A DNA stretch of 64,000 nucleotides, taken from the NCBI GenBank assembly GCA_963576785.1, contig OY756139.1:868001-932000 (forward strand). The letters are read 5' to 3'. The notes under the pieces were generated by a model that saw nothing but the letters and a program-made list of their open reading frames with translations, ran no database searches and was not told the DNA's origin. How positions within the stretch are numbered: position 1 is the stretch's first letter; the number at the start of each line of letters is the position of its first letter. Made by a program: the position numbers and the translations under genes. This document shows positions 47,222 through 59,742 of the stretch, piece after piece. This stretch comes from Chlorophyllum brunneum. Taxonomy: Eukaryota; Basidiomycota; Agaricomycetes; Agaricales; Agaricaceae.

Positions 47222-48536
47222 ATGTCGTTTGGTAAGACTATCACTCTCTCCAATGGAGCAAAGCTCCCAAGAATTGGCCTCGGTACCTGGCTGTCGAAGC
47301 CTAATGAGGTTGAGAACGCTGTAAGTTCAAGGCATGCTATTTGATAGGTTTTTTTCTGGACTGAAGAGAATCATATCAGGTCGAGATCGCTGTCCGAAAC
47401 GGCTACCGCCACCTCGATCTCGCTATGATCTATGGAAATCAAGACGAGGTTGGTCGTGCTCTCAAGAAAGTCATTCCCTCGGTTGTGAAACGCGAGGAAC
47501 TCTTCATCACCTCCAAACTCTGGAATCACTCACATCAACCTGCTCAAGTGGAGAAGGAGCTTGACGAGACATTGATGCAGCTCGGGATTGACTACGTTGA
47601 CCTCTATCGTAGGTTTATCCCCTCTTTCCTTCATGTATCATACTTAATGCTATTCTTAAAGTAATTCACTGGCCCGCCGCCTTCCCTCCTGGAAATGGCT
47701 TCTATCCCCCTCACAGTTCCATCCAAGGCGAAGTTGAGCTCGACACCAAGACTTCCCTCATTGATACCTGGAAAGCCATGATCGCGCTTCCAAAGTCAAA
47801 GGTCAGCTACAGCTACCATAACCACCACCCTGAACAATATACTGAAGTATCCCCAGGTCCGCGCTGTTGGTGTCTCCAACTTCAGCATCAACCACATCCA
47901 GGGCTTGATTGATGCGACTGGTGTAGTCCCTGTAAGCCCCGGAACCTCTGTTTCCATAAGCTCTCCCACTGACATATGCACCTCCAAGGTCGCCAACCAA
48001 ATCGAAGCTCACCCCCTCCTCCCTCAGCCTGAACTCGTGAAGTACTGTGAAGAAAAGAACATCCACATCACAGCCTACAGTCCACTCGGCAACAACCGTA
48101 AGCTTCCCATAACCCCCGCTCACCTCAACCTCACTCACACTTCACTAGTGGTTGGCATACCTAGACTCACAGAGAACGCCATCATCGTCGACACCGCTAC
48201 AAGACTAAACGCCACACCTGCTCAAGTCCTCGTCGCATGGGGCGCTCGCCGTGGTCAATCAGTCATTCCCAAGAGTGTCCAAGAGGAACGCATCATCTCT
48301 AATTTCAAGGAGATTGAACTTAGTGATGAAGACTTTGAGAGAATCTCAAAAATAGGGGAGGGAAACCGTGTTAGGTATGCTACCCGTCTTACCGTGACTT
48401 CTTAGCTGTAACTGAACATTCGTCGCACAGGTTCAACATTCCCTTAAACTACACGCCTTCGTGGTCCATCAGTATCTTCGGCGAAGATGCAGAGAAGAAT
48501 GCAAGGGTCCAGGTCAAAGTTAAGAGCGATGCGTAG
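47222..48536 (+). CDS. Aldo/keto reductase
   Basis: NADPH-dependent cytosolic reductase of aldehydes and ketones, single (alpha/beta)8 barrel. The start [20 protein letters not shown] is followed by GLGTW. The catalytic tetrad is visible: Asp and Tyr in [10 protein letters not shown], Lys in [10 protein letters not shown] and His in [11 protein letters not shown]. Other marks are [18 protein letters not shown] (AKR signature 2), [25 protein letters not shown] and the cofactor-binding [20 protein letters not shown] (signature 3). The C-terminal loop [18 protein letters not shown] and VQVKVKSDA ends at 48534-48536. Seven or so introns. About 320 residues, the standard AKR length. A decayed partial copy of its second exon lies 350 bp downstream. 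Confidence 0.9.
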
Positions 48537-48881
48537 GGGCTTATATGCGCTTAAGTTGAATTATCGCTATGTATTCTCAGAGGCAGCCATACGAAGTAGG
48601 GACCGATTACTGTCTTCGTTTTGGGTGAATTGCTCAATGACTGGCTATTGGACAAGTTTTTTGGGTCACGCCGAGTGGGAACCATGGCCGACACTCACAG
48701 ATCCGCACACTCTTGAGTGATCTTTACACCTTTCTGATTGCTTCACTTCCGACTAGTGCTAAGATGCCAAGCACCCATCTTTGCTTGGTCATCGAAATAA
48801 AGCGAAGTCTAGAGCGTTATGAGTGCTACCATCTGTTGTGAACTATTATATGCCACGACCTTGAAAACGCCAGTTTCAGAT

Positions 48882-49073
48882 CAAGATGCCATTCAAAACG
48901 ATTACCGCCACCCTGATCTTGCCAAGATGAAGTTAAACGCTGAGGAAGCTTATTCCTTCCACCGTGAAACACGGCCACTCCCAACCCTTTGGAACATCTC
49001 GTATCAGCCTGATATAGTGGGAAAATAGTCCAGTGAGACGCTAACTCAACTCGGAGTCGACTATACTGTGTAC
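48882..49073 (+). pseudogene. Decayed partial copy of the aldo/keto reductase
   Basis: About 190 bp that align with the second exon of the intact aldo/keto reductase at about 47380-47610. Correspondences are DAIQNDYRHPDLA against [22 protein letters not shown] against LWNHSHQP, and ETLTQLGVDYTVY against [14 protein letters not shown]. The middle is shortened by an internal deletion and there is an in-frame TAG at 49026-49028 where the intact gene has coding sequence. No flanking exons could be found on either side, so it is a relic of a tandem duplication rather than a gene. Confidence 0.8.
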
Positions 49074-50628
49074 ACCATCTTTCAGTCTCCATAGCCGTAG
49101 CTATGAAGCGTGCTCAAGGCATTTTTGGATTGGGTAGATCCCAACGCCTGGAGCGTGCAAACTTTTTGCCTAGTTTCACCACAATCTTATGGTATTTCAT
49201 CAATATCTTTGGTCAAGGGTCAAGGAAACCCTAGGTCAGTATCGCCAGCGAAAGGTAGAGTTTTTTCATGATGGGATGTTTTGTCTAAGCCTAGGCAGGG
49301 AAGGGGAATACGAAACTGTTGGAAGAGGCTAGCGGCCCTCCAATGTAAGGTGTAGGGCAAATTTTAGGATACAGTACGTGATATTAAGATACCTCGACGA
49401 TACACGAACTCCGCAATACCGATTACAACCTTGCCGACGTGTTTCTGCGATTGCGGATAAGTAAATGCGTCAAATGTGTAGATTTAATAGCGGGTTTGTT
49501 GATATTGATGGCCTCGGGACACTGTACCCACTGTGCTCTACTGATCCGACTTGGATTTCCCGTAGGAGTCGTTCGTCCTGGTGATCCGGCCCACATTATC
49601 GATGCTGTCTTCTGCAAGGCGACCAGAATAATCATTAAATGATCATAAAACAAGCGACGGATGGCTGAGATGGCACAATAAACTAGCGGACGTCCAGGGC
49701 TGGAGTGCCGCAAGCGGCAGATCGCAAGTAAGGGCACCTAAATTACCAGATAGAACAAGGAAATGACCTAATAATATACCAGAAAGAAACTGAGTATCGT
49801 GGCACCATGAATGAATTTATTGACCATCCGTAAGCAAACGTTTCGGCCTCGGGGAAGATAGGCTGCCATTGCTTCTGATGACTTGTCTGTGGGTTCAGAG
49901 AAGGAGTAGACCAAGGCAATAGGCTGGTAAGAGTTTTCAAATACTTCGGAAGGTCAAGTATTTGTGACCCCGCAATACAGAGATTCGGAACAAGTGTGGT
50001 AATACGAGGCAGAAGAAGTTCGAAGAATAGAAAACAATTGCGGAGTTGCAATAACGGTAATTTTAGAGTTCATTGGTCGCCAATATCCACGATCGGGCAA
50101 AAGCCAAGTTGGTCGTACAAGTAAATTCGTGACTCCCGCTGGTGGCACATCCAGGTTGCAGGATTACAAATATAAACAAATGGTCCGTGCGCATACGAAG
50201 CCTATATCAACTTTTCGCCGTCATATGAACAACTCATACTTACCTTGATGGCACAAGCCCCTTCAAGGATCCGGGTTTGTGGGCCGTGGAGGCCCTCCAT
50301 AGCACGGCGACCCTGTCCTCAGGGGGATTCCGCGGTTTGTATGGGCTTCGGCTCATGCACCGTCCTAATATTTTCCTGTCCTGCTTCGGCCACTCTGGCT
50401 GGGCAGGCTCTTTTTTTTTATGCTGCTTGATCATCCTAACCCTAACCTTATTGTATTCTGAAATAAATAGTAAAATAATCATCAATGGCCAATATAATAA
50501 ATGGTTTTTTGTGTCAATATTGGAACTCAGTCTGAAAAAACACTTTCAGGTTTGCATATGAACATTTGGCCTATTTGATGAGTGAGAGTGGAGACTGGAT
50601 TATGAATGTAATGCAAGGTAGGCTACTG
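49074..50628. other. Intergenic region, no gene recognised
   Basis: About 1.55 kb, AT-richer than its neighbours, with only short frames (49423-49737 minus, 49743-50051 minus) lacking any family feature. It may contain further decayed remains of the duplication that left the reductase relic. Confidence 0.35.
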
Positions 50629-51557
50629 TTATGACACTTCATCTTCATTATCCGAGCCAAAAAAGTCATCTTCCTCAGGAGGATCTTCCTGCACAGGCTG
50701 TGGGTTTACCTTCGCACGTTTCTTTGACTCCCCACCACCTGCCCAGTCTTTACGTTTTGGTTTATGCTTTGAATCAGAGTCTTGGTGTTGCTCAGGCTCC
50801 TCCGGGAGCTCTCCTTTCTCCATGCACAACTGGATCCAGCTGCGAACCTCTTCTCGTGCTTGCGCGGTCTTCACTGCATCCTCCACAGATACTGTCGACA
50901 CCCGCTCGCCTTTACGAACTTCAGGCGGGAAGAGAGAGATGTACTTCTTAAGTTTAGGGTAATGCTACCAGATAAGGGTGAGCTGTTGAGCGAGATGGGA
51001 ATACGACATAATCGCACTAGAATGTAGTTTAGGTCCACGCGGAGAGTATGCAATGCTTTGGTAAGGTTCTTTTGTGTCGCGCCGTCTGTGGTAGAAGAAA
51101 GCTGCTTTTTTGTTTGATCGATTTTTCGAGCTACTTTTTGGCGTTCTGGTACGGGGTCAGCCAATTCCTAGGCAGTGAGCGATAGTATACATACCGAAAA
51201 ACTTGATTTTGTGATAACGCGTTGCCATTGCCCGCTCTCTATTCGCAAGTTCGGCTTGCGCCAATTCTGCCTCGAGGGCTTTTAACCTTCGTTCAGTCTC
51301 GACTCGTACATTAGCTGCCAGATTGTCCTGCAAGGGTCTAACATTAGTGTAATGGTCATAACACGCCACAATGAACAGACCCTTGCAAGAAGTCTTCGTG
51401 TCTGCCGCAGTGAGGATTTGATCTTGGAGACGCCAGGTGCGGCGATATCCTTACCAGTCTGGTCTTGGGGTCGTTTCGGTCGCCTTTGTCTGCTCTTGCG
51501 TTGGTTCGTTGAAGTTGAGGCTTCCGGCTTGTTGTTGTGCGTGCGTATTGGTGCCAT
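50629..51557 (-). CDS. EFG1: rRNA-processing protein Efg1
   Basis: Nucleolar protein of the 90S pre-ribosome needed for 18S rRNA maturation (not the Candida transcription factor of the same name). The first exon (start 51557) carries a basic tail KSRQRRPKRPQDQ and the family core GVSKIKSSLRQTRRLLAR. This is followed across an intron by DNLAANVRVETERRLKALEA, NRERAMATRYHKIKFF, and ERQKVARKIDQTKKQL, LHTLRVDLNYIL, HYPKLKKYISLFPP. The tail KHKPKRKDWAGGG...SKKRAKV and acidic EEDDFFGSDNEDE is typical. About 240 residues. It is divergently arranged with ELP1 over 186 bp. Confidence 0.9.
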
Positions 51558-51743
51558 GAGTACTGAAAGAAGAATATTGCATTCGGTCGTGTTGCCTGTA
51601 TTGAGCTATTTCTGATCGGTGGTGTTTGTAATGACCAAACATCTGATCTCTAAAGTGTTCGATCAAGAAATTGTCCGAATTTCCTCATAACTTATCTCTT
51701 CCCTTTGAACTAAGCTCTCTGGTTGCGTGACGGATCCCGAAAG
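51558..51743. promoter_or_regulatory. Compact bidirectional promoter EFG1 / ELP1
   Basis: Only 186 bp separate the two divergent start codons, so leaders and promoters must overlap. No TATA box on either strand. The two products both serve translation capacity (ribosome assembly, tRNA wobble modification), which would fit co-expression. Confidence 0.6.
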
Positions 51744-54700
51744 ATGAGAAACTTGGCTTTGGTAGCGGATAGTACAGTCTCGCTTGATAATCTCAATATC
51801 TCAGCAACTGCTGTGGATCTGGATGAAAACATTGTCTATGCAGTTTCGGAGAGACTGAATCCGGACGGAGAGGTCGATGTTGAGTTGTGGAAGATCGGAA
51901 AGATTGGGATTGCCGGGTTGCTGGCGGTAAGGTTTTTTTACTCCGGGAAATGTACATCGCCCATTTTCTTCACTAGGACCCTGAACTTGTTACCATGTTT
52001 TCAACATTAGCCTCAGGCGGTCCCGGGTTTAAACAGGTAATATCACTCAAGATGATTGCTGAAACAAAGCGGGTTGCAGTAATCACTCGCGGCGGTGATA
52101 TTACGACGGTGTCACTAGGAGATGAAGAACCTATGGTGGGTTTTTTTCTGGTAGGAAATTCTGCTGATGCCAATAAGCCCTCAGTCGGACGTTGAAGGAA
52201 CGGTCGAACCTGGTATTCTAGGCGCGTCTTGGGCACCAGATGAATTGCTGCTAGCATTGGTAACCAGTATGTGGCGCCTTGGTCCAGGTGCACCCAGACC
52301 TCACGTTTTATAGGAGAAAGGAAACTCATATTGATGACTTCATCTTTTGAGGTTCTCTCAGAAGCGTCCATTCACACTACCGAATTTGGAGAGGGTGAGC
52401 AAGCGACCCTGTCAGACCGGTTTTCCTTCTGACTATCACCCTAGCTGCACCTATAAACGTTGGCTGGGGCTCAAAACAAACCCAGTTTCATGGTTCACTC
52501 GGAAAAGCGGCAGCCCAAACACCTACTGTAGCGAGAGTCGGCTCAAGCCCAGACGATGATGGCCTTCCTCGAATAAGCTGGCGGGGAGATGGCGCGTACT
52601 TTGTAGTCTCTTCACTCTCTTCACCTTCCCCTGGTGGTTTCGTTAAACGCGTTCTCCGAGTGTATGATCGTCAAGGTGTACTGCAGTCTACATCAGAGGA
52701 CGTTCCTGGGTTGGAACATACGCTCGTTTGGCGACCTTCAGGGAATTTGATTGTCGCGACGCAAAGGTTTGGGTTCGAGGGCGGTGGTGCGGGTAGAACA
52801 GAGAGACATGATGTAATATTCTTTGAAAGGAATGGGCTGAGGCACGGAGAATATGGCTTGAGAATGACGGATATTGGTGGGAAGTTCAAGGGCTTGGAAG
52901 GTGCCGATGAACGAAAGTGGGCGTACAAGGTGAAGGAAGCAGCTTGGAGCTCGGATTCAAATATACTTTCCATTTGGGTCGAGCATGACGAAGGGGATGT
53001 TGGTGTGTTGTGTACGGCTCCCCCTTGCCCAGGTTAGTTACTCATTGTGGTACAGTCCAGCTTTGGACGACGGGCAACTATTATTGGTGGGTGCTGGAAT
53101 GCCCTCAAAAATTTGTTTTACTTAAATACCTGCAGGTACTTAAAGCAAGAGATTGCTGCACCAACACCACAAGGAAGGTTCACTTCCGTCGATTGGCATC
53201 CTGAAATTCCTTCGTGTCTCATCCTCACGACACCTAGTATGTTGTTCCTCGTAATGAAATCATCCTGAATTCACCAGCTGCCACAGCTCAGATCATCCAT
53301 AGATTATACGCGTGGGACACGTTTTCCTCATGCGCGCAACCTCCAGTTGATTCCGGTAACGTTGCTGTTTTCGACGGTTGTGCGTTCGATTTACCCCTCC
53401 AAATGAACCCCGTCGCTTATGCCAACTCCATCTGTAGCTTGTGTCCTGCTCACGCCCTTTCGAACCCAAAACGTACCTCCCCCAATGTCCGCCATCAAGC
53501 TTCCCCTCTCCCCGGTCTTACCCCAGCACGTCAACTATTCGCCCAAAACCCCTGTTCATGCGAGCTTCTCTCGGCAAAACGACGCCCTTGCATTACTCTG
53601 GCAAACGGGGTATCTAGAAGTATGGGAAATGCACACACGTCTTGGACCAGGCCGCGGAAAGGTTTTTAACCAAGCAAAGATCTGGTCTGGATTGATCGCG
53701 GAGGGAAATACGGCTTTTCAATGGAGACAAGTGGCATTGAAATATGTTCCGGAAGCTTCGTGGAGTGTCACTCTACTTGGGTCAGACTTGAGGCAGGATG
53801 TTGTTGGCAGGGTTAAGATTGAGGGCCAACTGGCATCGAAGCAGAAGTTCGAGCTGGTGAAGAAGAATGTGAGGATTGTGGGTGACGCTGGAGACTATTT
53901 CCAGAGTGCTGAAGGGGAGATATATCAATGTACGCATTTCCCGTCGTCCCTTAGTCAAGTCCTTTCTAAATCATCGCCAAAGTCGCTCCTGAGTTAGAGG
54001 GTTCACTCGAAAAGCTCTCGCAGTTCCCCGAATTCTGCATGCAGTCACAAGTATTCGACGTAATCCACGACAACAAAGATGACAAACTCTTCCTCGGCCT
54101 CAGCAAATCAGGGAAGCTATACGCCACTCGAGCAACTTACGGCTCGATTACACTTGCACAAAATGTCACCTCATTCACAGTAGCTTCCGGATTTATAATC
54201 TACACTGCAACGACGCATGAAGTTATCTTCGCCCCTGTGGTCACTGTAGACAGACTCGTAGGTGGGGAAGGCCAAGATGGAGCTGGTGCTTCTACAGCGC
54301 TAAAAGAAGCAGCAAAGGAGTGGCCTGTGAGGAAGGTTGAGAGGGGGTCGAGGATTGTCACTGCTGTACCAAGTACGATGAGCTTGGTGTTGCAGATGCC
54401 AAGAGGTAATTTAGAAACGATTAATCCGAGACCATTAGTTATGGAGGTTGTGAAGCAAGATTTAAATTCGTAAGTTATCGTCGATTCTTCTTGTGGTTTC
54501 CAGCTGACCTCCGTAATAGAGGGGAGTATAAAAAAGCGTTTTTCGCATGCAGGAAGCATAGAATCGATCTGAATGTGATTGTTGAACATGACCGGGACCG
54601 GTTCTTGAAGAACGTTACAACCTTTGTGGAACAAGTGCATGAAGTCGATCATCTCAATCTGTTCTTGACCAACATCGGGTAACGGCCTCCTGCCTCCCAC

Positions 54701-56927
54701 CCGATGACTGTCACTTATTCTATTTTTGATAGTCAAGGTGCACGCTCGCCCGAGGCCCTCGCCGAGATATGCGACGCAGTGCGGCTAGAACTCGAACGCA
54801 TTGATATGATCAAATATATCAACACCATCCTCACAACACACGTTGTCAAATCACCCCCGGATCACGAAGCTGGACTGTCCCTTTTACTTCATCTCCGAGG
54901 TCAGTTGCCATACCGGTTGATTCTCCAGCACTTCCCCTTGTCACCTAATTCATTTATCACCCGAGCAATGCTGATGCTGCCTGATTTGCTTTCAACACTG
55001 CAGACAACGATCCGAGCGTGGTTGAAGAAGCGGTCAAATATATCATCTTCCTCGTCGATGTGGATCGACTGTTCGATACGGCATTGGGGATGTATGATTT
55101 TAGTTTGGTGTTGATGATCGCACAGCACGCACAGAAGGTATCGCTTTCACCTTCATTCCAGGTTATCTGTAGTTAACTTCTCGTGATGCTAGGATCCGAG
55201 GGAATACTTGCCATTCCTTCGCGAGCTGAGAGCGCTGGACAAGAACTATCAGATGTTCAGAATTGATGATCATTTACGGAGGTATCAAAAGGCTCTCAAG
55301 AATCTGAGTTTAGCGGGTGAGTTGGGGGTTGTGCTACGTGGCAGATGTTGTATATTTTTGACTTGCTGATGTCGGTGTCGACACGCTCAGGCTCTGACAG
55401 ATTCGACGAAGCGATCGATTACATCGAGAAATATCAGCTCCACGAAGCTGCACTAGGCATTTGGAAGGACAGTGATCGTTTCAAGGTGATCCTCCACGAC
55501 TTCTGATGTTGTCGTTGTAATGCACTACAGTACTATTAAGCTAAATCCTTTGTGTGACAGAGGATTCTAGAGATTTATGGCGATTGGTTGTACGAAAGAA
55601 GGGACTTCAAACAAGCGGCCTCAGGTTCGTATTTTTAGCATGATGATTTGGAACTGCTGATCGACGGATCATAATTGCAGTGTTCATTGAGGCAAAGAAG
55701 CACCAAAAAGCGATGGTTGCTTACGAAAAAGCATTGGAATGGCAGGGGGTGTTTATGCTTGCAGTGCAGACTGGGATGTCAGAAAAGGATATTGTTGAAA
55801 CTGCGTATCGCGTCTCTGGTGGGTTGGCTGGAGTTCTCATGATGCATGTGACGTATTTGATGATGTTCTGAACTTGTTTTCTGTTCTTCCTACAGAGGAC
55901 CTCGTATCCAAGAAACGGTATCCAGAAGCAGCACAAGTGCTATTAGAACATGCAAAGGATGCTAAAGAAGCAGTTATCGCGCTTGTAGCCGGAAATGGAT
56001 TCTCCGAAGCCCGGAGGATTGTAGGTGTTTTCAAAGGTCAGGCGGACGGAATTGTAACTAACTGGAGTTTACAGATTGTCTTGAATAAGAAGGAAGAGCT
56101 TCTAGAGGAAGTGGTGTATCCAGCAGCCCTTGAAAGCAAAGCACAATTCACAGAAGATGTCATGGAGATGCGAGAACAACTACGTAAACAGATCAGTAGG
56201 CTTAGAGAACTGCGTATCAAGAAGGCTGAGGAACCAGGTATGTTGCAGCCGCTGATCGCGGTGGGTCCGGTAACTTAAACTAACTGACATGTCCCTTCCT
56301 TCCTTCCTGCCTTCGGATAGACGCGTTCTATGGCACGGAGGACCCTACATTGACAAATGTTGATGTGATGACTGATGTTTCGATGGCTCCGACAGCTTTT
56401 ACACGATATACTGTTGCGCGGTCGACGGCATCTGGAACGTCCAAAAGGAGCTCGCGGAGTAAGAGAAAGCTAGAGAGGAAGGCCGGGTCTGGGAGAAAGG
56501 GAACTGTGGACGAGGAGGAATATTTGCTCAAGTCGGCTGGGAAACTCGTTGAGAGGTTCAAAACCACACAAGGTACGGAGCTATTTTGTTTCTTAAATTA
56601 ACAATGAATGATTCTAACATTAAAGTAGATGAGGTACAGAAACTATTACCCCATTTATTGCAATTCACATCGGACCATCGGGCGGAGGGGGCGAAGCTGC
56701 AGAAGGACATGGAACACTTTGAGGAAGAACTTGGCATCGCTGTGACAGAGATCTGGGCTAACCCGCAGGAGGAGGGGGAGGGTGAGACGGCACCGGTCGT
56801 GGCTGATACATGGGCTAGTAGGATGGAAGAGCTGGAGAGGGGTCGGAGGGTTAATCCGATAGAGCGAGTTCCCAAGCCGGAGATGCGGAGGAAAGAGGAG
56901 TGGGGGATGCGGCTGTATAATTATTAG
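51744..56927 (+). CDS. ELP1: Elongator complex subunit 1
   Basis: Largest scaffold subunit of Elongator, which adds 5-carbonylmethyl groups to wobble uridine in tRNA. The first Met of MRNLALVADS at 51744 is the start. Two N-terminal WD40 propellers follow: TAVDLDENIVYAVSERL, GFKQVISLKMIAETKRVAVI, GVEGTVEPGILGASW-type segment, PRISWRGDGAYFVV, RVLRVYDRQGVLQS, LEHTLVWRPSGNLIVATQ, KEAAWSSDSNILSIWVE and GRFTSVDWHPE. The TPR-like C-terminal half has AFFACRKHRIDLNVIVEHD, FLKNVTTFVEQVHEVDHLNL, FEYLPFL-like segments and MVAYEKALEWQGVFMLA. Near the end the basic KRSSRSKRKLERKAGSGRKG is the tRNA-binding region, followed by DEVQKLLPHLLQFTSDHRAE and a short tail EWGMRLYNY. About eighteen introns, all short. 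Expected length about 1,300 residues; I see no break. Confidence 0.92.
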
Positions 56928-57417
56928 CTGTATGACCCTGTACTAATGACTACTCCATGGCCTAGTGGGACCGGGCGTCGGAGCACCGGAGTCGGAGGGG
57001 AAAGCTGGTGGACGGGAAGCACCGACGGCAAATCCGCATATGAGATGTGCCACATGCCCATCACTTATGTTTTCGGCATCACGTGTGGACAATCCAGTTG
57101 CTGGGGAGGATGGAATACTGGATGGTCTGTGCGGTGTGTGGGCCGATGGAGCACGACGGCGCGAGCCCAGCTCAGGTGCGGTGGGAGAGGTGTTATGAGC
57201 AATCCAACCCTGTGTCACAGCCGCAGCTGGGCGTGGGCGCCTATCATCTGGGCGGCAGGGGTTGCTTAAACGCAGAATTTGGAAAACGGAGATCACATCT
57301 CTCACATCAAATATCTGTCACCCTTCACTACTTCCTCGAGACCGTCTGCTCTTCTCTTTTAACATCACTCGTCCCACCTCGGTTTACACCAACAGCACCC
57401 CCACTTCACAGCCAGCC
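56928..57417. other. Intergenic region, no gene recognised
   Basis: About 490 bp. A GC-rich part (56940-57250) has overlapping open frames on both strands (minus 56943-57305, plus 56946-57269) of Trp/Ser/Pro-rich composition without known motifs. Close to the F-BAR start the sequence turns CT-rich, as in its promoter. Confidence 0.35.
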
Positions 57418-59251
57418 ATGCAGGCGAATCATCACCTCCGCACTCAGCAGAGCACTACTTCATTATCCAGGTATGCACCTCCAAGAACGAACGGCATCGA
57501 CCTGTTTCATGGGCATGACAATCGGGATTTTTGTAATGCGTTTTGGGGACCGGGAGAGACAGGCCCGAACGTGTTGTTTGCAAGGATGAGAGGCGCAGAG
57601 AAGACGATCGATGAGCTAAGGACCTTTTGGCATGAGAGGTGAGTATCGGTTGCCCATGTATATCGGTCACCGTGATGGGTGGGTGAGATGAGGCCGGTGT
57701 TGGCTGTGACCTCGTGGTTGGGTGTGAGAGGCCTCATGGATGTGTGTCGGTTATAGTTGATAGGGTGCTGACGTGCTGATGCTGATTGTAGGACGAACAT
57801 CGAGGAAGAGTATGCTCAGAAGCTGGCCAAACTTGCCAAAGTGACCATCGGAGTCGAAGAAGTTGGGTGAGTCGTGAATATACCCCCATTTGATGTGGAA
57901 CTGATAGTGTGGTGTTCACCTAGTGAACTGCATGCCTCGCTGAATATTCTACGTAAAGAAACAGAAGTGCAGGCCGCGAGCCACCTCGAGCTCGCAGGCC
58001 GTATGCGCAGCATCTTGGAGAGACAAACCGCCGACTTTCACATGAAACAGCTCAACCACCGGCGCACACTCCAGGCCAACATGGAGAAAAAACTTAAACA
58101 TCGTCAAACGCAAGAAAACTTTGTTTCTCGGGCGCGAGAGAAATGCGAAGGTGACAAGTCGAGAATCGCCTCGTATACTCAGCAATTGAGTTTTATGACT
58201 GGTGCTGATCTCCAGAGGATAGAGCAGAAACTGGCTCGCACTAGGGAGACTGCCAAGGCGAATGAGAAGGATTTTCATGCATTTACGCAAACAGTGATTG
58301 AACTGTTGGCGGAGTGGCAGGGAGAGTGGAAGAATTTCTGTGATTCATGCCATGATTTAGAGGAGGACCGAATGGACTTTATGAAAGATAACCTATGGTT
58401 GTACGCCAACGAGGTTTCGACACTGTGTGTCAGCGACGATCAGGTGCGTTCTCCGCCTTTGGCCACCCATATGTTAAACTGACATGCGCGTGTGTGTGTG
58501 TAATTGATAGTCTTGTGAAAGGGTACGGGTGGCACTCGATCAGTTCGAACCCGAGCGCGACGTGCTCAGTTTCGCAGAGGAGTATGGTGCTGGGAATGAA
58601 CTACCTCAACCTCCAACTATCTCTGATGATCCATCAGCTGCGCCCCAACCTCAATACGCCGACTTCCAACGCAAGAGCCATCGTGTCCCCCGACCGATAT
58701 CTTATCCCTACCAGGAGTCTGAGCCTATTGAGCCGGTTACTACTCAACATGGCAGTCCTGCTGCTGTTACGGGGTCTGGGTCTAGTAATTCAGGCTCGAG
58801 ATCACAAACACACGCTGTCCCTCCCCCTACAGCTCCGATTCCAGAGGTTCCCACTTCCATTCCAGCTGCAACGGTGCTGGCACCCAACCCGCCTGCCTCT
58901 TCCCCCAAGCTGAACCGAACGATTTCTTTACGACCCAGCACGAATCTACCAACGCCAGCTACTAACGGACATCCGTCTACCGAAACGGCCCGTGAGCGCA
59001 AAATTTTGTTTTACGGTATGTGTTCGGTGTTTTTTATTTCAGTGGAGGGTGAGCTCATGTTGAATGATTTAGTACGAGCGCTGTATGATTATCAGGCTAC
59101 TATTGATGAAGAATTCGATTTTCAAGCGGGTGATATTATTGCCGTGACAGCAGCGCCGGAAGATGGGTGGTGGAGCGGGGAGTTGCTGGACGAAGCGAGA
59201 AAAGTGGAAGGGAAGCATATTTTCCCAAGCAACTTTGTGTGTCTGTTTTGA
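57418..59251 (+). CDS. F-BAR/SH3 protein of the Cdc15/Hof1/Imp2 group
   Basis: Membrane-curving scaffold of the contractile ring and septum. Exon 1 encodes FCNAFWGPGETGPNVLFARM and TIDELRTFWHER. The F-BAR domain continues with TNIEEEYAQKLAKLAK, ELHASLNILRKETEVQAASH, LNHRRTLQANMEKKLKHRQ, YTQQLSFMTGADLQRIEQKL and DRMDFMKDNLWLYANEVST. A proline- and serine-rich linker of about 170 residues has NSGSRSQTHAVPPPT and RTISLRPSTNLPTPAT. The C-terminal SH3 domain reads VRALYDYQATIDEEFDFQAG, DIIAVTAAPEDGWWSGELL and GKHIFPSNFVCLF. Stop at 59249-59251. Five introns. Order F-BAR, disordered linker, SH3 is the fungal Cdc15 type. Confidence 0.88.
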
Positions 59252-59742
59252 AATCCCGTGGCTTCTGGGGACGACGGACTTCCTGGGTGAGTATAGTGGA
59301 GAAGCGGACTTGTTAGGATGTTTGGCGACCGATGGGTTCTAGAATACTAACATGGTTGTTTGAATGTTGTCGGTTTAGTCGCCGTTAGTACTTGGGGGTT
59401 AGCGTGTCTGGCCCGGGTTTTGGTTTGCTCGGCTCGAGTTACTTGCGCGGTCCTACTTATGCCATTTCTCCGAGTTTGTTGTTTTGTGTAGTTGGTGATA
59501 ACACGGACACTGTGGATAACGTACAAGGGATCGGGTGATGATTTTGTTGTAACCAAGCGTGGATCAGGGTGGATGACAGGGAACTGGACAGAGGTTGCTA
59601 CGCCTCGGTATTGTATTCGAGGGTGGAGCGTGGGCAAATAGTCGGAATAAGTTGACAATCTGTTGACGTCCACACTCCGTCCTTCATCTCTTTCACGAAC
59701 ACTCACGACCCCATCACACTCTCTACCATTTGTTGTACTTCT
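59252..59742. other. Intergenic region, no gene recognised
   Basis: About 490 bp between tandem + strand genes. One 119-codon frame on the minus strand (59347-59706) has no family features. CT-rich stretch just before the 59743 ATG fits the promoter of the next gene. Confidence 0.35.

Noticed and set aside
50434..50447. Telomere-like CCTAACCCTAACC
   Set aside because: Only about two units of the TTAGGG complement, not flanked by further copies or a break in gene order, so chance is the simplest explanation.
56943..57305. Possible gene between ELP1 and the F-BAR gene
   Set aside because: Open frames exist on both strands but have GC-driven composition, no motif, and no splice continuation into either neighbour.
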